This document shows, piece by piece, positions 48,301-58,171 of a DNA stretch of 64,000 nucleotides; the stretch's first letter is position 1; the number at the start of each line of letters is the position of its first letter. The translations under genes and the position numbers were made by a program. The DNA comes from Owenia fusiformis (Eukaryota; Annelida; Polychaeta; Sabellida; Oweniidae), in NCBI GenBank assembly GCA_903813345.2, contig CAIIXF020000001.1, forward strand, positions 5,084,001 to 5,148,000, given 5' to 3'. A model generated the notes under the pieces. It did no database searches. It was not told the DNA's origin and saw only the letters and a program-made list of their open reading frames with translations.

Positions 48301-51300
48301 CCCCCCCCCCCCTAAGCAGACATATACCAGTGTCGTCATAGTATGTGTCATATATCATTTTAAAGCTTATCCAAAGTTACATTGATTCACCAAGTATCAT
48401 GGTTCAACTCTCAAATGTGAAAAAATTACAGGCATTTCAAAATTTAGTGTTTGGTCAAAATAAAGTTCAATTTTACGCCAAATCAATAATCAATGTGTCC
48501 TCCTGGGCCATCTTAACAGCAGCAATTCTTTTCGAGTCGGATGGATATTGAGTTGGAAAAAGAGAATGGTGAGGGTAGAAACTCTAAGGAAACTCTTCTA
48601 AAGTGCCTTAACAGGTTTTAAGAGTCATATCTGAAAATAATTGCTGCTGTCAACATGGCCAAGGGGGGACTCATTGACTAGTAATGTGGTGTAAAATTGA
48701 ACTTTATTTTGACAAAACACTAACTTTTAAAATGACTGTAACTTTTTCCCATTTGGGAGTTAAACCATGATATTTGGAAAATCAATGTAACTTTGAATAA
48801 GCTTTAAAATGATATATGGCACATCCTATGTGGACACCGGAATATGTCTGCCTAGGGGGGCCGCATACTTTCGGGACACCCTGTAATAGTACTATAAGCA
48901 AATACCCCCAACCTTTGGTCAATGTTAAATTGATCATCAAAGTGTAGATTGAATGTTGATAATTATCATGAATATTTACCCCTTCTATAACAATGTCAAT
49001 ATTTCATTAATATGGTATTAATTCTTCGATACAATACCTGGTCTGTACTAAATGTTCCGTTCAGTGCTCCGAAAGCAAAATTTTTGTGAGTTTTTTTGTT
49101 CAAATCGTAATATAGACCTAAATTCAGGTACATGTATTATATCAAGTAATAAATAACTTAGGGCTAGGCACAAAAGCTTTTAAGCCCATTTCAAACCCAG
49201 AAATCATTTTTGCTTAGCGCTGTGGTATTTATTTGTTGATATAATACCTGCTCATCGGTCTATACTTCTTAAATATATTCAAAATAATATGCAACATACC
49301 TTATCATCATCTATTGTTTTATTTATGTAGTAGTCCCTTTGGAGATCCAGTCCTCCCTGTTCAACCTGGAGAATAGTATAAAACATGATGAAAATATGTA
49401 TAAGGGTTATGAACTGGGAGGTTTTGGATATAAGGTTCCTAAATGAGATGTTGATATGTCCCAAGGGATAATCTTCATCAAAATCAACTGTACATAACTG
49501 ATACTATATCATACTTGAATGGGGGTTACCATCTTTCAAAAATAACAAGATAATGTTTTTGTCCTTTTATGATATAACATGTACTTATATTTAACATTCT
49601 CTTTTATTCAATGCATTGAAACCGTGTTGTAAATACAAAATATCACATCATTTTGAGTGATATCATTTTAATCGCCGAGTTGATATCAAATATCAACACG
49701 AGTGAGCGAAGCGAATGAGTGTTGATATTTGATATCTACGAGGCGATAAAATGATATCACGAGAAATTATGTGATATTGGGTTTATCCCATGACTACAAT
49801 CACTTTGTGATGTTCTGATCCAATTTCCAGGACACTGGCAGACCTATTTTCTCAAAAGAGAATAAATTATCTGACCAAATTTCCAACAATATTGTGGCGC
49901 GAAATGCAAATGTGATATCACACGAATATGCGTGAGATAAACGATATCACACGCATATGAGTTTGATAAACGATTTTCTGGAAAATTTCACACGGATTTC
50001 AATAATATCAGAAATATCAATAGCTGTTATTGTACAGATAACACATTAATCGTGGGATAATATTAAATATTGTCTCATCCAACAATTCATTGCTAAGAGC
50101 ATTAAATGTCATTTGTAAATGTCAGACAAATATCATGGAGTTCTATCAATCAGAATTAAATTCATTAATGATAACACATAACCAATAATATAATTGCACA
50201 TAACAAATAATCATTGCTTTCTAGCATGTTAAGGAATATAAATTCCATCTTCTACAAAGTCTAAGGGAATTGCCATATGACGCTAAATAATCACAAGACA
50301 AATATTTGTAAATACGTACATAAATATTTAAAAAATAATGAAAATGAAACAGAAAAATTCCATACAATTTAATCTAAATTGTTCTTTTACATTTTTCAAG
50401 ATTTAATTGATGCTCACAACATTTTTTCGGAACAATTTTGGACCAAATCAACATAATATATATTTTTGCAGGATAATAACTAATAATTAATCCCAAAAAC
50501 ATGTATAGAAGTTCTAATGAAAAAAAACTGTAAAATCTGCTTCTGAGCATAACTTGAGTCTTAAATTTCCTTTGACATTCTAGTAGAATATGAAATGCAG
50601 GATGAACAACATTAAAGAAATCTACCTGTAAAATATTTCTGGAGGAATTTTTATCATCGCCTCCCACCCCTCCTGCGAACAATGTTGCATGGTTAAATCT
50701 GTGGATCTTCGTTAAGAGATCTTGAAAGTTCCAGTTTGATGGATCAAATGGACCAGCTCTGTCGCTTATGCTCCAACCTCCAAGCTTGTCTCTTATAAAA
50801 TTTAATAGAGGTTGGGCACCAAGTTCTTGGATAGTCTCATTTTTGTCAAGGCAGGATTCATAGTACATTTTTGCTTTACGTTCTGCTTCACATTTCATAT
50901 CAGACATAGGTTTTTCTGAAAGTACACGCATTGGTTTTCCATAAGATATGATCTTTGTCTGGAGAAATTCAAGTTGCAATTTGCACATACATGAGTAAAA
51001 TTGGCTAAAGTGAGGAATGTCCATAACAGTAAAATCTGTCTAACCAAAACACTACTTGGACCAGCTACAAGTGTTCAGATTGGCATTTTTCATAGAAGTC
51101 TATGACAAATTACAAGGCTGTTCTATTACCTACTATGAATAACATTAGAAATCACCTATTTCATTTTTCATGACGAGTTGGTTCTGCTTCCATAGAACTC
51201 CAAATGTGCCCCAAGTTGAGTAGCCCTGAGGCATAGGGTGGTACTTGATCCAGCCTCCGCACGTGTACTGATAAAAATCCTCACAGGGGTCGACACTTCG

Positions 51301-54300
51301 GTCCATTGAGTTCACTAACGCACTGGCTGCTGTGATGCAAGCAGGAGTCAGACAGTATTCTGAAATGGTTTAAAAATTCAAATATTCAAAGTGTTTCTCA
51401 GCTTTGAGTATTTCGATGTATTAATTCAAGGTATATGCACTGCAGTTAGAGTCATCCAGCTGTGGAACAGTGATATTGTCAACTGAATAAAAATATTATT
51501 TTACAGTACATTTTGGTTTCATGAGTGAACTGAGCAGTGCCATTATTGGTAAAAGAGTGACATCATCACAGTGCATTGTGATTTCATAAAGAACTGGACA
51601 ATAATGGAGTGAAAGTATATTTGAATTGCAACAAAGAACCTGTATTATTCTTAAGTGAGTTTTGAAGCATTCATGCATCTACTAACCCATCCTGATAATG
51701 CATTCAGGCTCCACCATCATGCAATGTATATTGGTTAGTAAATGCACCCTTGCTTTTCAATTTCCAATAAACAATGATAAATGATTCTTTATTCCTTAGA
51801 TAAAGCACCTAGAATACTAAGTGATTTAAAATGTTCAACCGCAACCTTTCTCATGTTAGCAAGTTGAAGGATGAAAAATTTAGAAAGGTAAAGGGCATAT
51901 TTTGTGAAAAAAGATTATGTATTTCTAAGTCTGCACTATACTGATGAAAAATTATTAAAAATGATTGAAAAGTGTCTAAACTGCAAGTTTACAATTCTTA
52001 TGAAGCACTACAATCCCTGAAGATTCCTGGATAATTATCATACATGTAAGCCTATAGACAGGTATAGCAGAAATACATCTACACCATACACCTAAAACAT
52101 ACCTTATAAATATGGCTTACATCTTTAGACCAAATGTATACCTGTTTTGAGTAATACTGAGCCTTATAACAAATCCTAACCTCAATTTCATTATATACCT
52201 GGCATAAAGAAGTATGGATCAAAGGTTTGCATCAAAAATAATTAAATCTACCTGCAGCATATAGACCAAACGTATCTATGCCTAAAATAAAAACTAGTAC
52301 CGTGGGTACTGGGCTCACATGGTATTGCTCAAAAGTGAAAATAAAAATATGGATATAATTTTTTTGCAGATTTTTTGAGACAAATTGTTTCATATAACTA
52401 CTCTTTACAAAGACATGGCTTTTTACAATGCAGGACACCTGAACTTATTTGTAAAGCTAGGAAATGGGCCAAAAGTGAATTTCCCGAGATAAAAATGGTG
52501 GCCATTTTGAAAAAAAGGCGAGATTTTGAAGCAGGAGTCACAGTTTTTTTTCTTTATTGATGTTGAACAAAAATATTTTGAATCGGGAATCCTACCTACA
52601 GAGGATTTAAAAAGAGCCAAATGTTGACAGAAAGAGGTTTTATAACTTGCCACTATTTTGGACTGAGAGACAGATGGAAAAATCAGTGTTAACTAAAATG
52701 GCTGAAAATAAAAAAAAACTGATATAATATTTTGCCAGTTTTTTGTAACAAAATTATTTGATACAACTACTCTTTACAGTGACATGGCATTTTACAATGC
52801 AGGATAGCTGAAATTATTTGTAAAGCTAGGAAATGGGCCAAAAGTGAATTTCGCGAGACGAAAATGGCGACCATTATGAAAATAGGCGAGCTTTTGAACC
52901 AGGAGTCATAGGGGAGTTTTCTGTATTGATGTTGAACAGAAATAACTTAAAACAGGAATCCTATCGAGTGAGGTTTTAAAACGTGCCACTGTTGTTGAAA
53001 GAAAAGTGGATTTCGCGAGTCAGATAGACAAATCAATGTTAACTAAAATGGCTAAAAATAAAAAAATGGATATAATTTTTCGCTGATTTTTTGTAACAAA
53101 ATTATTTCATATATCTACTCTTTACATTGACATGGATTTTTACAATGTAGGACACCTGAAATTATTTGTAAAGCTAGAAAATGGGTCAAAAGTGAATTTC
53201 GCGAGACAAAAATGGTGGCCATTTTGAAAATAGGTGACCTTTTGAACCAGGAGTCATAGGGGAGTTTTCTGTATTGATGTTGAACAGAAATAACTTAAAA
53301 CAGGAATCCTATCGACAGAGGTTTTAAAATGTTCCACTATCGTTGATGGACAGACGGACGGACGGACAGACGGACAGACGGACGGACAGACAGACGGACA
53401 AGTGAGCGATTGCAAAAGCTCACCATGTGAGCTAAAAACTCTTAACATACCTTTTTTGCTAGTAAGTTGTTGTATTTTGTCATGTTTGGTCGCTAAAATG
53501 ATAGCCAAGATCACCACAATCAGAGTCAGCGCAAGGAGTAAGATGGCAAACAGTCGTTCAAGTATGGTACGATCTTGCCACATACTTGTCCCTACTTTGA
53601 ATACAATCTCAGGGTTGTATGTAACCCCAGGGGGTGTCCCTCCCTCCGATGAGCCCTCATCATCAACAAAGTTAGTGCGCTTGTATTTCTGGCTCGACAT
53701 CTAGAAAAGAATTTCAGTTTTTTTAACATTTCAAGTACATGAGGTAGGGTATGGGGAAGAGGTAAATCACAGGGACTACTTCATTGTTAAACGTATTTGA
53801 GTTTTCACTGCATTAATGGTTTGAGGATAGAGAAAGCCTGCTTTTTTGTTTTAACTGTGTTACTCCTTTCATCCACCTTTGAATAAAATGAATTCCAGTT
53901 TATCACATTAAGACAGCAATCTTAAGTCAGAGCTGACAAAAATAAATACATAAATGTATATGTTTCATGTGCTATGCATAATATCAGGCTTAGCAATATT
54001 TAACAGGTGCTAACTGTGCTAAACAGATATGCTAATGATATCTTTAATTTTAACTTCAGTCTAAACTAGTACAGTACTATGTAACTCTGTGTTTTTGGAA
54101 TAAATTCTTTTGAATATCATCAATACTGACATAAAACATATTTGATGAAAACGTACATATCAAACTGACTGATTGATTAAGTCTATTGTTATTATTCATT
54201 TTTTTCATTTGCCAATTCAAGCCAAAATCAATAAATCTGCTTAAAGTGTGTGATAAATAAACCTATATATAGCAACTAGTTATTGTTAACACATTGATTT

Positions 54301-57300
54301 TTTATATAGTAAAGTACACTTTCAGTTGCCGCATTATTTCATTCATAATATGATGGCATGAGTCTGGCATAAATACCAACCTACATGTATATTTGATTAA
54401 TTCGTTTAAATAATTTTTGGTAATGTTTATTTTTATATGTACAGTATATATGACATTGGATTCCACTTATTTGACAAATACTAGTCAGTTACAAAAATAC
54501 AAATGCCAGTATACAACATCACCTGTAATAGACCTTCCTCATCTTGAATGGAGTCATATTGTACCATGATACTTAATAGATTGGGTCCAACTGTGCTGTT
54601 TTGGAGTTTCAATAAACAAATTAATTGAACTTCCTTTTCAGAATAATTCTAGTTCAGGCAGATTGATTTCTGCAACTGCCATTACATTAGTTATTTATTT
54701 TGACCAAATTCTTCTTCCTCAGCTACAATGCCATTTCAAATTTCCATCAATGTCAAAATATAGCTCAAAACGTGGGTTTTTACAATGTTTTCAATTTCCT
54801 TCTTCCTAGTTCAATGATATTTTTTTTACTTTATTTCATCATTTTTTGATTACTCTAACAGATTTTGAGACACCAGCATTAATAACATAAAGATCAATAC
54901 GGTCACTATTGTTTTACGAATTTTATCAGTAATAAAAATTTAAGAAGATTCAGAATCTGAAATCAGAATTGAAATGCAACTTCTGGTTAAACTTTCAATG
55001 ACATTTTTACACAAACATAAGAAATCTGAAAAAATCTAAAAGATATCACAGTGAAATATTTGCTATATATCTTTAAATACATTCAATTTGCATGAAGAAC
55101 AAAAGTAGAAATATCTCAAGATTCCAACTAACTCTCACATTTCAGTGGACATTTTGGACTTCCCAAAGTGTAAAGAAACCATCATTTCAGGGCTCATGAT
55201 CTGTAGCAATTTAAGACAAATTGAGAACTATATTTTTACAATAATTAATAATTAAAGATTGATAATTCCTGAGTTATATTCTACAATTCCTCACCTTTTA
55301 AAGGTAACAGGTAGAATTATCAAAATCTTAATTTTGAGTTAAAAATAGATCAGAATCAATTAATAAAGAAAAATCGTTAACATTTAAATTCTATATTATA
55401 TCAAATTAAAAAGAGCTAAAGAAAGTCTGATGTCTAAAATCTGGAAATCGTCTAAATTTCAACTTGTTTAATTTCACCTATCCAGATAACTAATTGCCTC
55501 AAAGCTTCCTAGTTATCTTTCCCAAGTCTGTTAGAATCATTCTTTCAAGCCTCATTTGCAGCCAATCTTTTGCTGACGTGTGTACAGTTAAGATATGTTT
55601 CATCTTTGATAAATCGCACTGTTATATTGACTCTTATGATAAGACTGGTGTATCCTAATTGGTACATGTAATATTTGCTGAAATATCCTGTATCATTGAT
55701 CACATCAAATATTTCCTCCTTTAATTATGATTTAATTCCATTTCATTTCATTATCAAAAAACATAACTCTGTGTGTGATGATACTCTAGTGATGATTTTC
55801 TTTACTTCAATACATTTTACTAGGCTACTGTAATCAGGTTGGAATATTTCTAGAAATATTTCTAACCATTCTTTCTTGATATTTATCATGCCTGAGCCAG
55901 GGGACAACAGTTAATACCAGGAACGAGTTAATCTCATAGACGTTCTACCAAGGGACGTTACTTTTATTTCTTTTGCAACAAGAGCATAGCATTTTAAGCT
56001 ATAATCATAACACATTGGTTAAAATGGTTTCTTATTATACCACAAGTACATGCAAAAATAATATGAAAATACAATTTGAGAGATGTAAATCAGAATTGTG
56101 GATATATGTGTAATGACTGCATCTTTAAAATTGTTTGATTAGTTTGATAAGGAAAATATATCTAACAAGGAAATGTTTGAAATGTTTATTATTCTGCAAT
56201 ACAAATAGCTAGATAAGGGAGAATTTGAAGCCATGCAATTAAAGGTAACATATTGAAAAAAAACTAAAAAAACTAAAATTGCCATAATTTTGATAAGCCA
56301 ATCCTTAAATACTATGGTGTGTAAACATAACATGAAATAACATAATAACAATATTAAGCTGTACATTGCCTCAGCAATAGCTGTTTATGTTAAACATGTT
56401 TTGATTATTTTGATAATAAAACCTTTAAACCTAAAATATGTTTATCAAGGTGGCACACCTTAATTACAATGCAATAACATACACAGTAACATACAAGAAA
56501 TGAAAGATTTAAATCTGCTTAAAAATCGATATTATTTAACTTATTTAACTTCATGAGCAGAACTAAAACACACATTATGCAAAGGGGGAGGGAAATTACT
56601 GCAACAGATTTTGGACAGTCATATGTTGGATTTTGGCCATTTTCTGAGAATTTAAACAATTGCATATGTTAGGCCAATGCATTACCTCCAGGAAAATCAC
56701 TTCTAGAGATGATAAAATAATTTCGACTTTGAGACAGGGTAGATGCAAACAACCCACCCACATGTTTCTTCTGAAATGTTTTCCTAATTTTCGACCCCTT
56801 CCATCCCTGCTTTTTTAATTTTTCTTGCATCCGCCTAACATATGCACCTGTTTAAATCCCCAGGAAATGGCCAAAATCAAACATATGACTGTCCAAAATC
56901 TGTTGCGCTAACTTCCCTCCTCTTTGTGTCAAATAGTGTTGCCTAGCGGCTGTTGTTTTTTATATTAACTATGCTAGTCTTCTGCTATTATGTATCACAA
57001 AAAAGAGAGAGAGACGAGCATGAAGACAGCAAAATTCACAAGTAACATTTTTACAGATGTAAAGTATTTAAGGCATCACATTTTTCCCAACTCTAACATA
57101 ATGGTTCATCCCAAGAAGCTGCCATGACGTATTCATCACAATTCATTATTCACTGAGCCCATTCTTTGAAAAGCTCAGTGGGAAACTGCTCTACCACCAA
57201 GGGATTTGCTTTTACTTTTTCTTGAGTTAGTCGAGCTTAATTTGCATGTAGATGTCACAAAGGTTTAGCAATAGATCTTTCCCTAATGAAAAAGAATGAG

Positions 57301-58164
57301 CATAAAAGTATCATATTTCTAAAGTGAAGTAATAAAGGTGAGCGTAAAGGTGCTCCCTGAGAAATTCTAAGCGTGTTATTAACCAAAAAACAGCAACTCC
57401 ACAGAGAAGCAAATCCCACAGAACAAAACATTTTTTATTAAATCCCCAGTCATTTTGGACATTACAAGATTGAAATAAAGCTGATATGATAAATATAAAT
57501 AAAAAATAATAATATGAAATTTATATAACATTTGAACCAAATCCTTCTTCAACTGGTACATGTATTTGACCTATTTGGCCATTTTGAATTGAGTAGACAT
57601 ATTGGAAATTCATTCTAGAGCAGAGGTCATTTAGCTTATAAAACTTGGAACAAATCCTATATCTGGTATTGAAATTATCAAAAACTGCATTTTTTGATGA
57701 AAAAATGGTAGCCATTTTGATTGAGTAGTAACCTTAAAAAGTCTTTCTTGGAGATTCTTATGTCCCTTAGGCATTACCATATAAAATTTGAACCAATCTG
57801 TCAACTGGTATAAGATTAGATTTTTTATGAAAAATGGTGGCCATTTTTAATTGAGCTGCCATATTGAAAATTCCTTCTCAAGCAGATGTCCTACACCCAT
57901 TTAAGCCTATCAAATTTGAACCAAATGGACGGTTTCTCTATATCCCTACCAACTTCGTTCATTTTACACTGAGAAAAACAACAGAAACATTGATACATGA
58001 CATTACAGACTTGACAGTGGCATATATTTGTCGGTATATATGACACTAAGATCACATGAAGCATGGATACCAATTAAATATTAAAATGAAAGAGAGCATG
58101 AAGATAAACTGTAAACATAGATACTCACATCCGAACTCACCTCTCGAAGGGGTATGGCTTTCAT
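39236..58164 (-). CDS. M13 zinc metallopeptidase, ECE/neprilysin type, complete gene
   Basis: Type II membrane endopeptidase that should cleave small extracellular peptides. Coding exons in transcript order: 58164-58129 (or -58141), 53700-53451, 51359-51156, 50915-50626, 49365-49300, 47880-47764, 45769-45683, 45440-45292, 44661-44558, 44308-44190, 43829-43731, 43219-43142, 42159-42056, 41824-41714, 41354-41287, 40773-40583, 40236-40141, 39771-39695, 39335-39236. All borders are GT/AG, all phases agree, and exons 2-19 total 2,310 bases (769 residues). Seen: cytosolic tail, membrane helix 50-70, N-terminal CLTPAC and DPCEDFYQY, substrate motif NAYY 565-568, zinc site HELTH 606-610, third ligand in GENIAD (Glu666), catalytic Asp670, His731 and Arg737, and C-terminal CEVW. 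The CEVW ending and overall length favour the ECE subgroup. Several NxS/T sites suit a glycosylated ectodomain. Paralogue-level naming needs a tree. Confidence 0.95.
39695..39771 (-). CDS. metallopeptidase exon 18
   Basis: Residues 712-736, [14 protein letters not shown] then DPHSPGKF; His731 corresponds to the transition-state histidine of the family. Confidence 0.94.
40141..40236 (-). CDS. metallopeptidase exon 17
   Basis: Residues 680-711, [20 protein letters not shown] ... QLFFMGFAQ, phase 0 on both sides. Confidence 0.94.
40583..40773 (-). CDS. metallopeptidase exon 16: GENIAD zinc ligand
   Basis: Residues 616-679. [20 protein letters not shown], and [14 protein letters not shown], with zinc ligand Glu666 and Asp670. 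Confidence 0.96.
40832..40882 (+). repeat. TTTG microsatellite
   Basis: About ten TTTG units, one interrupted by TTTA, in the intron between metallopeptidase exons 15 and 16. Confidence 0.9.
41287..41354 (-). CDS. metallopeptidase exon 15: HExxH zinc site
   Basis: 68 bases. [19 protein letters not shown] carries the zinc-binding and catalytic HELTH (606-610). The exon is short but both borders are canonical. Confidence 0.96.
41714..41824 (-). CDS. metallopeptidase exon 14: substrate-binding NAYY
   Basis: Residues 556-592. [20 protein letters not shown] includes the NAYY motif (565-568) that holds substrate backbone in M13 enzymes, followed by [12 protein letters not shown]. Confidence 0.95.
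42056..42159 (-). CDS. metallopeptidase exon 13
   Basis: Residues 522-555, [20 protein letters not shown], leaves with two bases over. Confidence 0.93.
43142..43219 (-). CDS. metallopeptidase exon 12
   Basis: Residues 496-521, [20 protein letters not shown], phase 0 on both sides. Confidence 0.93.
43731..43829 (-). CDS. metallopeptidase exon 11
   Basis: Residues 463-495, [20 protein letters not shown] and [13 protein letters not shown], phase 0 on both sides. Confidence 0.94.
44190..44308 (-). CDS. metallopeptidase exon 10
   Basis: Residues 423-462, [20 protein letters not shown] and [10 protein letters not shown], phase 0 exit. Confidence 0.94.
44558..44661 (-). CDS. metallopeptidase exon 9
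   Basis: Residues 388-422, [20 protein letters not shown], the family xxNYxxWxxxxxxxxxL block; leaves with one base over. Confidence 0.92.
45292..45440 (-). CDS. metallopeptidase exon 8
   Basis: Residues 339-387, [11 protein letters not shown] ... [19 protein letters not shown], leaves with two bases over. Confidence 0.92.
45683..45769 (-). CDS. metallopeptidase exon 7
   Basis: Residues 310-338, [20 protein letters not shown] ending ELQEKVPF, phase 0 on both sides. Corresponds to the family segment preceding the conserved W-L block. Confidence 0.92.
45798..47585. repeat. diverged tandem array with C-runs in a metallopeptidase intron
   Basis: At least five units of about 280-440 bp marked by CACCAAATAGCATCTTAAAA (near 45948, 46288, 46602, 46881, 47324), followed by TTGTAAAATTTTCT. 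Most also have a C-rich run and a TCTGG..GGAC..CTTGCTCCCC segment. The block opens GCAGGGCCGTCAGATGGGGG and closes with GCACCCCCCTT...GGGCCTGATAAGG, so it may be one transposable element with internal repeats. Gly-rich minus frames here are products of the C-runs. Confidence 0.7.
47764..47880 (-). CDS. metallopeptidase exon 6
   Basis: Residues 271-309, [18 protein letters not shown] ... FEQSLAE, phase 0 on both sides. Confidence 0.92.
48280..48883. mobile_element. foldback MITE with CAGGGTGTCC ends
   Basis: Left end CAGGGTGTCCTGAAAGTATG and right end the complement CATACTTTCGGGACACCCTG. Arms of about 200 bases pair with few differences. It is flanked on both sides by TA, the target of Tc1/mariner-type transposases. 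No transposase frame. Confidence 0.75.
49300..49365 (-). CDS. metallopeptidase exon 5
   Basis: 66 bases, residues 249-270, [17 protein letters not shown], the family QxGLxLxxRDYY block, phase 0 on both sides. Confidence 0.93.
49638..49781. repeat. palindromic repeat rich in GATATC
   Basis: The arm AATATCACATCATTTTGAGT..GATATCATTTTA..GATATCAAATATCAAC pairs with its complement across a 23-base spacer (ACGAGTGAGCGAAGCGAATG...). A degenerate continuation with further GATATCACACG motifs reaches about 50010. Confidence 0.7.
50626..50915 (-). CDS. metallopeptidase exon 4
   Basis: Residues 152-248, [46 protein letters not shown]. Enters with one base carried over (Glu at the junction) and leaves in phase 0. 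An M13 N-terminal family segment. Confidence 0.93.
51156..51359 (-). CDS. metallopeptidase exon 3: ectodomain start
   Basis: Residues 84-151. Carries [21 protein letters not shown] and WGTFGVLW, the hallmark N-terminal block of M13 ectodomains with conserved disulfide cysteines. Confidence 0.95.
52340..53400. repeat. three 350-bp tandem copies ending in a GGAC microsatellite
   Basis: Units begin near 52350, 52718 and 53065 (GGATATAATTTTT). Each carries TTTTTACAATG[CT]AGGA, AAATGGGCCAAAAGTGAATT and ATGGTGGCCATTTTGAAAA with moderate divergence. The array ends in a GACGGACGGACAGAC run at 53345-53400. It lies in the intron after metallopeptidase exon 2. Confidence 0.8.
53451..53700 (-). CDS. metallopeptidase exon 2: cytosolic tail and membrane helix
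   Basis: Starts at ATG directly after TTTCTAG|. Encodes residues 1-83: [10 protein letters not shown]..., a polar tail, then the single helix [20 protein letters not shown] and a short stalk ending TSKK. Leaves with one base over. Confidence 0.9.
53701..58128 (-). other. intron 1 of the metallopeptidase gene
   Basis: About 4.4 kb, AT-rich, no supported exon on either strand. At 57540-57910 about three diverged copies of a 140-bp unit occur (GCCATTTT[GT]A[AT]TTGAGT ... TTTGAACCAA). A related piece lies near 43985-44060. Confidence 0.6.
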
Positions 58165-58171
58165 TTACAAC
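58129..58171 (-). CDS. metallopeptidase exon 1 with two possible donors
   Basis: Follows an acceptor (TTTTTCAG|), so a non-coding exon must lie upstream. ATG at 58164 gives MKAIPLRE, then VSSD if the second donor is used. Both GAGAG|GTGAGT (exon end 58141) and GGAT|GTGAGT (58129) keep phase 0 into exon 2, adding 8 or 12 residues before the exon-2 Met. Such alternative cytosolic N termini are known in ECE genes. Confidence 0.65.

Noticed and set aside
53254-53450. Extension of metallopeptidase exon 2 into a Cys-Pro-Ser-Val repeat
   Set aside because: A canonical donor (AAAG|GTATGT) ends the exon at 53451, and the extension is translated microsatellite.
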